From Bacteroides clarus YIT 12056 (lineage in GTDB: Bacteria; Bacteroidota; Bacteroidia; Bacteroidales; Bacteroidaceae), in assembly GCF_900129655.1 (NCBI RefSeq), contig NZ_FQWK01000002.1, positions 1-64,000 of the forward strand: a DNA stretch of 64,000 bases. The letters run 5' to 3'. Below, piece after piece: positions 8,756 through 18,765 of this stretch (position 1 is its first letter; every line of letters begins with the position of its first letter). The notes under the pieces were generated by a model. That model ran no database searches. It saw only the letters and a list, made by a program, of their open reading frames with translations, and was not told where the DNA came from. A program made the position numbers and the translations under genes.

Positions 8756-11203
8756 CTATTTTACCGTAATAAAAGAAGTTTGAATATTATTTGCTTTTAC
8801 AGCCACACACGAAGTTCCCTGATGCGTCTGTACTAAAATCTGAGCTCGACCATTTCTAGCTTGTATTTTACGAGAACCAGTAACCGTTCCCTGATTCTGA
8901 ATCAATTTACCATCACCTGCAATATCAAAATAAATAAATTCTCTGGAGTCCAAGCATCTTATACCTTTATCATCCACTAATTGTGCCTCAACTTTTATAA
9001 TACCGCTTTTCAACGGAGTAGCCTTAACTTGAAAAGCAGTAGCTTTTCCCCATTTCTCCGTTTGATATTCAAAAGTCAATTCATCCGTTAATGATTCTTT
9101 TGTATCAACTGTAACTGCACGAAGAGTGTTAAGTCCATTCTTTAACTTGACATTCCAGCGTAATCCTGCAGCAGGAAAATCTTGACTATCACGTTGGTGG
9201 ATACCTTGGCTTTCCCCATTTACAAATAATTCGACTTTCGAACAATTTGAATATACCAATATTTCTTTTTCATCTCCATCATTTCCCCATCTGACAGGCC
9301 AACTATGTCCATAAATATGCAACATAGGCTTTTTTGTCCAATAAGACTGAAAAACATAATAACTTTCTTTAGGAGTAAAGTCACGTTCTATCACCCCTTT
9401 CTGGTTCACATAAGGAATAGGGTTAGCAGGACGTACCGGAGTAGAAAAATCTTTAAAAGGCCAGTAAGCAGTACCAGTAAGCCATGGCATATTTTCTTGT
9501 TCCTTCAAATGCCAATCAATCAATTTTACAATATAAGTTTCCGACCAATCACCTTTTTTCAGTACTAAAGCTGAGCCGTTCAAGGCCGCATCACCCTCCA
9601 CTTCTCCTTCTTTACGTAAGGGAGCAACAGCTTCTGCATGTCGTCCAGCGTGACTGTCTCCTCCCCACTCCACATGTAGGAAATGCCTAACTTTTTCCAT
9701 TTCCTCTTTAGACATTTTTTGATAGTCTGTATAGTTACCACGATACCATCCCGCCCATACTGAGGGAGAATATACATCAACAATATCACTACAGAAATCA
9801 CAACGCCGAATAGCGGTCTTACGAGTCTTATCCAATTGATGTGCAATAGTATTCAACTCACTCATCAACTTACGAATTTCATTCTGTTTAAACACAGGAA
9901 AATCATTTGGCCAATCATTTTCATTACCCAATCCCCAAATAATAACAGAAGGATGATTATAATGTTGGATAATCATATTATTTAACATACGCTTAGTCTG
10001 CCTACGATATGTTTCATTACCAACTCCACCACGGCACCAAGGAATCTCTTCCCATACTAAAATCCCCAATTCATCACAAAGATTGAGAATTATTTCTGAC
10101 TGTTGATAATGACCAAGCCGTATAAAATTAACTCCCATGTCTTTCATCATTTTCATTTCCTGTATCATCTGTTCCTCAGTCATTGCTGCGCCCACTCCAG
10201 CATGATCTTCATGTCGATGTGTCCCTCTTAATAAAAGACGTTTACCATTTAAAAAGAAAGGGCCTTTCTCTATGAACTCAAATGAACGAAAGCCAAACTT
10301 TTCCATGGCTGTCATTTTTTGTCCATTTGCAGTAACAACAACTTCACAAGTATATAACTGAGGAGATATTACATCCCAAAGATAAGGGTTATCTAAATTA
10401 ATACCTTGTATGGAAAACTCACCCAACGGGGTAACATCACCAAGACTCTGAGCATAAACAATTTTTCCTTGTGGATTTTTTACAAAAACCTCAACTGAAG
10501 CTTGGCGTATATCTGTCGGATTATAAAACAATCCAGATATATCCAAACTGGCTTTTTTCATTTTAGTATCTAATGTAGGTACTATTTTTAAAGAGGCAAC
10601 TGACACCTCAGGCAAATACACTAAATTTAAATAACGATAGATTCCCCCATACAAATTAAAATCCGATAAATCAGAAGGAATCATTTCAGCATCCCGCGTA
10701 TTATCACAACGAATACTTAAAGGTATTTTTCCACCAAATCGTTCTGCATCCTTGCTTAACAAAAATGTTTGAACAGCATCCGTTATATCTACATTCCAGC
10801 TATCATAGCCACCAACATGGCTACCAACTTTCGTCATATAAATATATACATCTGTTTTTTGCCCGGCACCTTCAAACTCCAATAAGACACGCCCATTCTG
10901 ATAAGGATTATTCAGTTTTAAACAAGTCCTATACCAACCAGGACCCTGGTAATAATTCACATTAGGATCAACAGCATCTTCCGCATTAAAACAATGCGGA
11001 AGAGTTACTTGAGTCCATATAGGTTGTTCTTCCGGTTGCCCTTTTTTCACCGGTCTCACCAGCTCCCATATATTACCTACATCTTGCCGAAGAAATTCCC
11101 AATTATCCTTCAAACGAATTTTATGGCATGTTGTAGGCACTTTAGCATATAAATCCCCTACAACAAAACCATATATCACTAACAATAATATAAAACGTTT
11201 CAT
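8756..11203 (-). CDS. GH2 family glycoside hydrolase (beta-galactosidase/beta-glucuronidase type)
   Basis: An 815-residue exported enzyme with signal peptide about 1-20. Domains in order: N-terminal sugar-binding jelly roll (about 30-200, with GPGWYR and the GGIYR motif), an immunoglobulin-like sandwich (about 200-305), a TIM barrel (about 310-620) and C-terminal beta domains with HSWPVRWG and a Big-like tail. The acid/base is Glu428 in LGNEND and the nucleophile is probably Glu512 in LHVEWGGDSH. GH2 enzymes remove terminal beta-galactose, beta-glucuronate, beta-mannose or alpha-arabinopyranose; sequence alone does not tell which. It sits between GH88 and the PL38-like gene, so it probably trims side chains or oligosaccharides released by the lyases. 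Confidence 0.88.
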   Translation of the reverse strand: MKRFILLLVIYGFVVGDLYAKVPTTCHKIRLKDNWEFLRQDVGNIWELVRPVKKGQPEEQPIWTQVTLPHCFNAEDAVDPNVNYYQGPGWYRTCLKLNNPYQNGRVLLEFEGAGQKTDVYIYMTKVGSHVGGYDSWNVDITDAVQTFLLSKDAERFGGKIPLSIRCDNTRDAEMIPSDLSDFNLYGGIYRYLNLVYLPEVSVASLKIVPTLDTKMKKASLDISGLFYNPTDIRQASVEVFVKNPQGKIVYAQSLGDVTPLGEFSIQGINLDNPYLWDVISPQLYTCEVVVTANGQKMTAMEKFGFRSFEFIEKGPFFLNGKRLLLRGTHRHEDHAGVGAAMTEEQMIQEMKMMKDMGVNFIRLGHYQQSEIILNLCDELGILVWEEIPWCRGGVGNETYRRQTKRMLNNMIIQHYNHPSVIIWGLGNENDWPNDFPVFKQNEIRKLMSELNTIAHQLDKTRKTAIRRCDFCSDIVDVYSPSVWAGWYRGNYTDYQKMSKEEMEKVRHFLHVEWGGDSHAGRHAEAVAPLRKEGEVEGDAALNGSALVLKKGDWSETYIVKLIDWHLKEQENMPWLTGTAYWPFKDFSTPVRPANPIPYVNQKGVIERDFTPKESYYVFQSYWTKKPMLHIYGHSWPVRWGNDGDEKEILVYSNCSKVELFVNGESQGIHQRDSQDFPAAGLRWNVKLKNGLNTLRAVTVDTKESLTDELTFEYQTEKWGKATAFQVKATPLKSGIIKVEAQLVDDKGIRCLDSREFIYFDIAGDGKLIQNQGTVTGSRKIQARNGRAQILVQTHQGTSCVAVKANNIQTSFITVK

Positions 11204-11222
11204 ACCCTATTGACTACTCTAT

Positions 11223-12449
11223 TTATAGAATCGCAGTACCTTCCTTTTCCAGTTTTTCTTTTTTCAACAATGCTTCTAAAAAATAGTAATCTGCATATAC
11301 CAAAGGAGCATCACGTTCAAAATTATGTGCTCCCGTGCTATGAAGTAAGATAAATCCATAATTTCCGTTCAAAGGAGCTCTATAATTTTTACTTAAATTA
11401 TTTATAATTGTATCTGCCCATTGTTTATATTGAGTAGCCTTTTCCACATTATACATAGATAACTCATACAGTGCACATGCCATTACAGCAGCAGCAGAAG
11501 CATCACGCGGTTCGTTTGGAATATTAGGAGCATTAAAATCCCAATAAGTCACCATATCGTCAGGTAGCGTTGGATTTGTAAAAATATAATCTGCTATATT
11601 CTCAGCCTGAGTTAAGAATTCCGGTAATTTCGTTTCACGATAACACATCGTATAACCATACAATCCCCAAGCCTGTCCTCTGCCCCAAGCAGATTCATGA
11701 TTATATCCTTGATGTGTATGTTTATGAAGAACTTCACCATTAATTGTGTCATAATCAATCACATGATAGGAACTATAATCATCACGGAAATGATTTTTAA
11801 TTGTTGTACGTGCATGGTTCGTAGCAATATCATAATAAACAGAGTCGCCGGTTTCTTTAAATGCCCAATATAATAATTCTAAATTCATCATATTATCAAT
11901 AATAACAGGACATTGCCACTTATCACGACTGTGATCCCAGGAACGAATACAACCAATTGTCGGTTTATAACGAGTAATCAAAGTAGTCGCAGACTCTAAT
12001 AATATATTTTTATAAGCAGTATTTTGCGTCAACCGATACCCATTTCCAAAACTGCAATACATTTTAAAGCCCATATCGTGTGTACCACCATTTGTCTTCT
12101 GATCCTCTATATTAGCCGTAAATTCTTGTGCTTTACTTTTCCAGTAGTCGTCTTTTGTATACTCATACATATACCATAATTCACCAGGAAAAAATCCGCT
12201 AGTCCAATCTTTAGAAGCTACCATTTTAAAGGAACCATCATCATCAATCGTACGGGGGGAAACTAATTTCTTTTTTGAACCCGCTTCTATCTGCTTTACT
12301 CTTACTGAGTCAATCGTTGTAAACGCAAACTTCAATTGTTGTCCTGCAAAATCAAAACTATCTTTCACAATATCTTCTTTCTGAGCAACCTGACTACAAG
12401 CTCCACAAAACACTAATAAGGACAATAATCCTGTCTTAAAATTCATCAT
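11223..12449 (-). CDS. GH88 unsaturated glucuronyl hydrolase lipoprotein
   Basis: A 408-residue protein with lipobox (CGAC, cysteine about residue 18). The (alpha/alpha)6 barrel carries the two catalytic Asp residues of GH88: Asp125 in GGTHDMGF and Asp185 in PVIIDNMMNL, 60 residues apart as in characterised unsaturated glucuronyl hydrolases. HQGYNHESAWGRGQAWGLYG and the C-terminal RDASAAAV are also typical. It removes 4,5-unsaturated glucuronate from the non-reducing end of oligosaccharides made by a lyase; PL8 and the PL38-like lyase in the same run are the obvious suppliers. It is 21 bp from the GH105-propeller gene and 19 bp from GH2. GH88 acts mainly on unsaturated glucuronate, hinting that the polymer contains glucuronate. 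Confidence 0.9.
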   Translation of the reverse strand: MMNFKTGLLSLLVFCGACSQVAQKEDIVKDSFDFAGQQLKFAFTTIDSVRVKQIEAGSKKKLVSPRTIDDDGSFKMVASKDWTSGFFPGELWYMYEYTKDDYWKSKAQEFTANIEDQKTNGGTHDMGFKMYCSFGNGYRLTQNTAYKNILLESATTLITRYKPTIGCIRSWDHSRDKWQCPVIIDNMMNLELLYWAFKETGDSVYYDIATNHARTTIKNHFRDDYSSYHVIDYDTINGEVLHKHTHQGYNHESAWGRGQAWGLYGYTMCYRETKLPEFLTQAENIADYIFTNPTLPDDMVTYWDFNAPNIPNEPRDASAAAVMACALYELSMYNVEKATQYKQWADTIINNLSKNYRAPLNGNYGFILLHSTGAHNFERDAPLVYADYYFLEALLKKEKLEKEGTAIL

Positions 12450-12470
12450 ACTTTATCTATATTATTTATA

Positions 12471-14468
12471 TTAATGATATACTTTTTCGTTTTTCAAAGG
12501 TATAAATACTGACGATACAGACTCAATATCTGCACATGGTCCAAAGGTTTCTATTATATTTTTATTCCAATCAACCCAATATATATAGGGTACTTTCTCT
12601 TTTACATGACCAGTCCAATTTGTAAAAACAATCCCCATACCAGGAATATACTGCATTCCTGATAAAAATCTCAGAGGAGCTCCCTCTATATCTTTATTAG
12701 AAAATTCCCAAACAATATTTTTATCAGAATTAAATTCAACAATACGAGGGTTCTTATCCATATCTGTAACTGCGACTAAGGTATTACCATTGGGTAAACG
12801 AATTACAGAATGGGCGCCACCCGAAACAGGAACTTCCCAATAGATATTACCATTTTCATCATATTCAACAACCCGCTTACCACCATAGTGAGCTACCAGA
12901 TAATGCCCATTTTCCAATTTACGGGCATTTCGCATAAAAGACTTCTTACCATTTGTCGTTCCTAAAGGAAGAATTGATAAGTCCTTTACTATCTTTCCAT
13001 TAGAATCAACCTCCAACAAACGTCCTGATTCACATTCCCCTACAAAAGTGTTTCCATTAGTAAGTCTTTGACACGCAAATACATGACTTTGCGATGTATA
13101 TTGAAAAATAGTATCGTTATTCCTTGTCACTTCCAAAACTCCATTGCCTTTAGTAAATAATAAATTTCCATTATCTAATACCCATATATCATTAGACAAA
13201 GGCGCATCGTGCTCCCACACTTTTTCTCCTTTCTCAAAAACAAACACCTTACCTTGAGAATAATCCGTACACACAAACGTCTCACAAGGCGAAGGCTTTA
13301 CATAAGAGATTCTATCTTTTTTATTCTCTACAATAGTTGTCGCCCATAAAAAAGAAGATATAACCTCCTGCCCGTTCCGTTTTCTTGGACGTGTTACATA
13401 AGCATCATAATCTTTTTGAATTCCCAATCCATTATTTGCATCACATAAATCTATCAACCCATCATCTTTATTAATCCTAACCTTAGACAACAGACCTATA
13501 TATCCCCTTTTTATACAATTAGCATACTCCTTTTCCTGAATTATGCCTAATTCTATAGCACGCTGCATAGAATAAATAAACATACCACTTCCAGAAGTCT
13601 CTTGCCAATTATCAAATCGATTGCCTTTATCAACTATTTGATACCACAATCCACTATTAACATCTTGATTATCTTTCAACCCTTGCATTAGATTACGGGT
13701 TATATCCACTATTTTTTGATATTGTGGATGTTTCTTAGGAAAAATCTCTAATGTTTCCACCAATATTAATGCATACCAGCCTAAACCTTCACTCCAAACT
13801 TCTGAGGACATACCCGTAGACAAGTTAGCCCAATGCGCATCTTTATCTTCATCCCAGCCATGATAAAGCAAACCTGAATTTTCTTTCATTAGGTGCTGAT
13901 GCATACCAATCAATTGCCTGGCCGCTTCATCAAAACAGTATTTAGAATCGCCAATATAATATCCATATTTTGTCAAAAACATTTGTCCCATAAAGACACC
14001 ATCAACCCATATTTGTCCGACAGTTCCTCTACCATGCCAAAATATTCCATCAGATGTACGTGGATAACTATCATAACTTTTCCTTATAAAGTCAGCTGCT
14101 TTTTTGAATTTTTCTTCACCAGTATATCTATATGCCCATACTATGACAGCTCCAGCCATCATATCATCCATACTACGACCACTAAAATACACTAAGCTTC
14201 CATCCGGACGTACCATTTCATTGGCCCAATTCAGTATATAGTTATAATATTTCGTATCACCAGTAACTTGCCATAGTTTATCCAACCCCATTAGGAAATA
14301 TCCTTGCGGATAGCACCAAGGCTTAAAGGGTATTGTAACAGCAGAAGGATAACGTGTCATAACCGTCTGTGCAATACCTCTCGACCACAATTTCGGATTG
14401 TGTCCCGGTAATTGTGCCAAAAGCCACGATGGTAAAATTAAACAGATAATAAGTAAGACGTTTTTCAT
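12471..14468 (-). CDS. GH105 hydrolase fused to a C-terminal beta-propeller
   Basis: A 665-residue exported two-domain protein; signal peptide about 1-18. Residues about 25-385 are a complete GH105 barrel with Asp101/102 in GRSMDDMM, Asp156 in IWVDGVFMGQ, and SSEVWSEGLGWYAL. Residues about 395-660 form repeats of the type LxNGNxLVxxxxGxRVVEYDxxGNIxWE, a PQQ-like or arylsulfotransferase-like propeller. The tail shares DI[EK]GAxLxF, NWxGHxK and the following VP with the secreted propeller at 27258-28154, so the two are homologous. GH105 enzymes normally stop after the barrel (about 370-430 residues), so this is a real fusion: the two parts are in one open frame with no stop. The propeller may bind the glycan or a partner; its function is not known. 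It is the first gene of the eight-gene run. Confidence 0.85.
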   Translation of the reverse strand: MKNVLLIICLILPSWLLAQLPGHNPKLWSRGIAQTVMTRYPSAVTIPFKPWCYPQGYFLMGLDKLWQVTGDTKYYNYILNWANEMVRPDGSLVYFSGRSMDDMMAGAVIVWAYRYTGEEKFKKAADFIRKSYDSYPRTSDGIFWHGRGTVGQIWVDGVFMGQMFLTKYGYYIGDSKYCFDEAARQLIGMHQHLMKENSGLLYHGWDEDKDAHWANLSTGMSSEVWSEGLGWYALILVETLEIFPKKHPQYQKIVDITRNLMQGLKDNQDVNSGLWYQIVDKGNRFDNWQETSGSGMFIYSMQRAIELGIIQEKEYANCIKRGYIGLLSKVRINKDDGLIDLCDANNGLGIQKDYDAYVTRPRKRNGQEVISSFLWATTIVENKKDRISYVKPSPCETFVCTDYSQGKVFVFEKGEKVWEHDAPLSNDIWVLDNGNLLFTKGNGVLEVTRNNDTIFQYTSQSHVFACQRLTNGNTFVGECESGRLLEVDSNGKIVKDLSILPLGTTNGKKSFMRNARKLENGHYLVAHYGGKRVVEYDENGNIYWEVPVSGGAHSVIRLPNGNTLVAVTDMDKNPRIVEFNSDKNIVWEFSNKDIEGAPLRFLSGMQYIPGMGIVFTNWTGHVKEKVPYIYWVDWNKNIIETFGPCADIESVSSVFIPLKNEKVYH

Positions 14469-14481
14469 GTATGTTCCCTAT

Positions 14482-14524
14482 AAAAAGTTTGCGCTAAGAT
14501 AAGAGATTTATCCTAGCGCAACTT
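14482..14524 (-). terminator. Intrinsic terminator after the HTCS gene
   Basis: On the minus strand a stem formed by GCGCTAGGATAA and TTATCTTAGCGC, extended by AAGTT/AAACTT, is followed by TTTTTA. It lies 58 bp past the HTCS stop and directly before the GH105-propeller start, so it should separate the regulator from the enzyme operon. No convincing promoter box was seen between it and the first enzyme gene. Confidence 0.75.
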
Positions 14525-14581
14525 AAAATATTGTCTTATTCATTTAAGATTCTATTCCAAAGATGATTAAATCATACAATA

Positions 14582-17500
14582 TTACCTACCCTCCTCCTTA
14601 TCATTATGCCTCTGTACCCACTCAGAAGGGGAATAACCATAAAATGATTTAAAACAATTTGTAAAATAAGCATGACTATTAAACCCTGTATAAACCGCAA
14701 CCTCTGATACAGTGTAGTTTGTCTCCAATAACAATTTGGCTGCAACCTCCAGACGTTTATTACGAATCAGCTCAGTTGGCGAGAGTTCTGTTACAGCCTT
14801 TAATTTCCGATAAAGATTAGCACGACTTAAGCCCAATTCCTGACTTAACAAATCAATACCTAAATCCGGATTAGAAATATTTTTCTCAATCAATTCAAAA
14901 AAACTCTGAGTAAAACGATCATCACCGGAAACAATTTCAATACCCATTGCTTCTGGCGAGAATTTTCTACCATATAATTTTTTGAGCTTTTCACGAGATT
15001 CTAAAATATTATTAATACGACAAATGAGTACGTCCATACTGAATGGCTTTACTATATAATCATCAGCTCCCACAGAAAAGCCCTCTTTAATATGTACCAC
15101 CATTGATTTAGCTGTCATTAAGATTACCGGAATATGTCCTAACTGTAAATCCTGCTTTACACGAGAACATAACTCTAAACCATCCATTCCCGGCATCATA
15201 ATATCACTAAGTATTAAATCCGGATATTTTTCAAGACTTAAATCCAATGCATCTTTTCCGTTACCTACATCCAATACATAAAAATAAGGTTCCAAACTTT
15301 CCTTGACATATTGTCTAACCTCCTCATTATCCTCTGCCAATAATACAGTCCATTTCTTTTGAATATCAAAATGAGCACTTTTATCTGCAGGAATAACATC
15401 TTCAACTATATCCTCTTTAACTAGTTCATTGGTATTATAAGCAAAGCTACTGATAGGAATATATACTTTGAAAACGGTTCCCGTAGGACGGTTATTCGAA
15501 ACTGTAATAATTCCATGATGTAAATGTACAATGGACCGTGTTAAACTTAAACCAATACCTGTACCTACATTTTCTTTATTTTCATCTTCACCTTGATAGA
15601 AAGGGGCAAATATATTTTTCATATCTTCTTTCGAAATACCTTTTCCTGAATCAGCAACAGATAAACATACAAACTCTGTCTTTATAGGTAGTGCTAATTC
15701 TTTTTGAGACTCAACCGGTAAAGCTGACAAAATCGTTTTTGATAAAGAGAATACAATATTCCCACCACTTGGAGTGAATTTTATAGCATTAGATAATAAA
15801 TTAAATACCACTTTTTCAATCAGCATTTTATCAAACCATGCCAATAAGTTTTCTTCTTTTTTTTCAAAAACAAAAGAGATGGATTTCTTTACAGCCAAAT
15901 GATTAAATGCATAATAAATCTCCAACAAAAAGGGATACATATCCGTCTTTGTAATATGTAACTTAAGTTTTCCTTCTTGATTTTTACGCAAATCCATTAG
16001 CTGATTAACCAGCAACAATAAACGTTGAGCATTACTAAATATCAAACCAAGTTTGTTTTTTACTAGCGAAGAAAATTCAGGCATAGCTACTAATTCTTGT
16101 AAAGGAGCTATAATTAAAGTAAGTGGCGTACGAAGCTCGTGTGAAAAATTCGTAAACATACGAATCTTTGCTTGATGAAATTCTTCCAACTGTTGCTGTT
16201 CTTTCTGTTGAAACTGTAATTCACGTTCCAATTTTTGTTTTTTTGATATATAATACATTATTAATACCAACACAGAAATAAAAACTACTACGTAGAATAA
16301 ATAAGCATACCATGTCTTCCAAAAAGGTGGATGAACTATGATACGAATCTTACGAGTTTCTTGACTCCACACTCCATCATTATTAGACGCTTTCACCTCA
16401 AATTCATAAGTGCCTGGACTCAAATTCGTATAATACGCCTCTCTACGATTACCAATATAATTCCACTCTTTATCATACCCTTCCAAAAAAATAGCATACT
16501 GGTTCTGTCTTGCGAAAACAAAATTTAAAGCACAATAACCTATAGATATATTATTCTGATCATAATTTAATTCGATTTCTACCACATCATCCAAAACAGA
16601 AGAAAGTATTCCTGTTTCATCTCCTACATTGATTATCTCATTATTTACTACCAAACGCGTAAAAACCAAAGGTGGAACATATGAATTCTGTTGCAATTCA
16701 TGTGGATTAAAAGTTACAAAACCATTATTACCACTAAAACATACTTCTCCGTTAGCCAAAAGTGTACCACTATGCAAAGTAAACTCGTACACTCCTACAC
16801 CATTCAAAGAATTATAATTCACGAACTTGTCATTATCAGGGTCATATTTAGAAATACCATTACTAGTACTTATCCATAATTTATGCTCCTTATCTTCCAC
16901 TATAGCACAAACATCATTATCAATCAAGCCCTGTTCTTGAGTAATCGTTTTCAAAATTCCTTTTGTCTCATCGTACAACAATATACCACCGCCAAAAGTA
17001 CCTACCCAAACACGTCCCAAAGTATCTCTAATGATACTAGTTACATAATTACTCAAAAGTCTAAATGGTTTTGGGGAATCCGTATCATAGTAAGTAAATT
17101 CTTTGTTTACAACATCGTACTTCACCAAACCATCATTACGCGTGCCAACTAACAGTACTCCATCTCTAAGTTTCAATATACAACGCGAACTAGGGACATG
17201 GCACAATTCTCCCCCTTTGGAAGGAAAAGTGTCTTGCAACTCTTTTTGCGCAGATAGATGCATCAATCCAATTTTAGGATCTGAACCTACCAGCCACAAT
17301 CCACCATCGCTAGCTGAGATCATGGCATAGATAGACATATCTTTAGGATATTGATAATATAACTGGTATTTTTTCGTCCGTGTATCAAACTTATAAATAG
17401 CTCCCTTGTTTGTTCCACACCACAAAGTCTCTCCATCCAATAACAGCCCTTTGATTATATTTTGACTATACTGTAAGCGAGATGCATTGTCTATAGGGTA

Positions 17501-18670
17501 ATAATAATATCTACCTGATTTCAAATTATAATCGAGTAAGCCACGCCCCTCTGTAGCCATATACAAACACCCACCTTCCGTACAAACCATACTACCATAT
17601 ATACCAAATAAAGCATCAAACACACTGGTAGGATCATGGAAATCAAAACGATTATTAAATCTATTCGAATAACTTACACCACCAGCATAGGTACCGACCC
17701 ATATAGTTTGACTGCTATCTACAAACAAAGAATAAATAGAAAAATGGCTCAAATTACCTTTTTCCAGAGAAGCATCTGTATGTTTCCAAAAAGAATCATC
17801 TGAAAGGTCTATCGTATAAAGCCCATCAAAAGTTCCTACCAATAATATACCATGAGCCTCTGCAATACAACGAACACTATTAGTAGTCAATACACTATTA
17901 CCTTTATGATAATGTACAATTTCATCTTTATCAATATTCATTCGGAACAGTCCGCTAAGATTACTTCCTCCCCAAATATATCCTTTAGAATCTTCATATA
18001 AAGCAGATACATTATTATTGGGTAAACAGAGAAAAGAAGTTGTTGATGTATAGTTCTTCTGTACTTTCATATCCATATCACATACAAACAACCCTTTGGT
18101 AGAAGTTCCTATCAATATCTTGTGATTCTTAGTCTCATACATTACAGCAATAAACTCATTCTTTATCTTACCATTCAGATCAATACGTTGAAACACATCT
18201 ATTTCAGGTATATAAAGGAATAAACCTATTGATGTACCCACCCATATACGATTACGACTATCAACAAGCAAGCTACGAATCTCTGTTTTCGCCAATGCAC
18301 CATACTTCTCATTCGTATACTGCTTTATACGATTGGTTTTCAAGTCTAATTTATTTAATCCGCGTGATGTACCTATCCACAAATTATGATTATGATCCTC
18401 TGCAAGCGATATGATATAATTATCACTTAAGCTCAATGAATCTCCTGGAACATGTCTGTATATAATAAATTCGCTACCATCATAACGATTGAGACCGTTA
18501 CGGGTAGCGAACCACATAAATCCCTTTGAATCTTGCAATATCTTAAGAACAGAAATCTGAGACAAACCATCTTTCAAATTAAGATTTGAAAAATAGAATG
18601 TCCCATTATTCTGAGCATTTCCCCACAAGATTACCAATAATGAAAATAGCAATAGAATAAACCTCTTCAT
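14582..18670 (-). CDS. Hybrid two-component system regulator (HTCS)
   Basis: A 1362-residue one-protein two-component system of the Bacteroides type. Order: signal peptide/first membrane anchor (1-19); two seven-bladed Reg_prop propellers in the periplasm (about 20-680, many repeats such as MWFATRNGLNRYD and LWIGTSRGLNKLD); Y_Y_Y domain (about 700-780); one membrane span (about 790-810); HisKA with phospho-acceptor His844 in NFSHELRTPL; HATPase (GTGIGLSLTRSIV); receiver with Asp1156 in LSDIMMPGMDG; and an AraC-type helix-turn-helix at the C terminus (ETNYTVSEVAVYTGFNSHAYF). All key residues are present. Such regulators bind an oligosaccharide breakdown product with the periplasmic domain and switch on the neighbouring utilisation genes. 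Region A is the most likely target. It has its own promoter and terminator. Confidence 0.95.
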   Translation of the reverse strand: MKRFILLLFSLLVILWGNAQNNGTFYFSNLNLKDGLSQISVLKILQDSKGFMWFATRNGLNRYDGSEFIIYRHVPGDSLSLSDNYIISLAEDHNHNLWIGTSRGLNKLDLKTNRIKQYTNEKYGALAKTEIRSLLVDSRNRIWVGTSIGLFLYIPEIDVFQRIDLNGKIKNEFIAVMYETKNHKILIGTSTKGLFVCDMDMKVQKNYTSTTSFLCLPNNNVSALYEDSKGYIWGGSNLSGLFRMNIDKDEIVHYHKGNSVLTTNSVRCIAEAHGILLVGTFDGLYTIDLSDDSFWKHTDASLEKGNLSHFSIYSLFVDSSQTIWVGTYAGGVSYSNRFNNRFDFHDPTSVFDALFGIYGSMVCTEGGCLYMATEGRGLLDYNLKSGRYYYYPIDNASRLQYSQNIIKGLLLDGETLWCGTNKGAIYKFDTRTKKYQLYYQYPKDMSIYAMISASDGGLWLVGSDPKIGLMHLSAQKELQDTFPSKGGELCHVPSSRCILKLRDGVLLVGTRNDGLVKYDVVNKEFTYYDTDSPKPFRLLSNYVTSIIRDTLGRVWVGTFGGGILLYDETKGILKTITQEQGLIDNDVCAIVEDKEHKLWISTSNGISKYDPDNDKFVNYNSLNGVGVYEFTLHSGTLLANGEVCFSGNNGFVTFNPHELQQNSYVPPLVFTRLVVNNEIINVGDETGILSSVLDDVVEIELNYDQNNISIGYCALNFVFARQNQYAIFLEGYDKEWNYIGNRREAYYTNLSPGTYEFEVKASNNDGVWSQETRKIRIIVHPPFWKTWYAYLFYVVVFISVLVLIMYYISKKQKLERELQFQQKEQQQLEEFHQAKIRMFTNFSHELRTPLTLIIAPLQELVAMPEFSSLVKNKLGLIFSNAQRLLLLVNQLMDLRKNQEGKLKLHITKTDMYPFLLEIYYAFNHLAVKKSISFVFEKKEENLLAWFDKMLIEKVVFNLLSNAIKFTPSGGNIVFSLSKTILSALPVESQKELALPIKTEFVCLSVADSGKGISKEDMKNIFAPFYQGEDENKENVGTGIGLSLTRSIVHLHHGIITVSNNRPTGTVFKVYIPISSFAYNTNELVKEDIVEDVIPADKSAHFDIQKKWTVLLAEDNEEVRQYVKESLEPYFYVLDVGNGKDALDLSLEKYPDLILSDIMMPGMDGLELCSRVKQDLQLGHIPVILMTAKSMVVHIKEGFSVGADDYIVKPFSMDVLICRINNILESREKLKKLYGRKFSPEAMGIEIVSGDDRFTQSFFELIEKNISNPDLGIDLLSQELGLSRANLYRKLKAVTELSPTELIRNKRLEVAAKLLLETNYTVSEVAVYTGFNSHAYFTNCFKSFYGYSPSEWVQRHNDKEEGR

Positions 18671-18705
18671 ATTTTTAAATGTGTTTTCAATGTATTACTG
18701 TGACA

Positions 18706-18735
18706 CAAAAATACGCTAATTTTTCATTATGCAAA
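18706..18735 (-). promoter_or_regulatory. Promoter of the HTCS gene
   Basis: On the minus strand a -33 TTTG (18735-18732) is followed after 18 bp by TATTTTTG (18713-18706), matching TTTG-N~19-TAnnTTTG used by the Bacteroides primary sigma factor. It lies 36 bp upstream of the HTCS start codon. Confidence 0.6.
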
Positions 18736-18765
18736 GTATATTCTACTGTATATTTATAATAAGTC

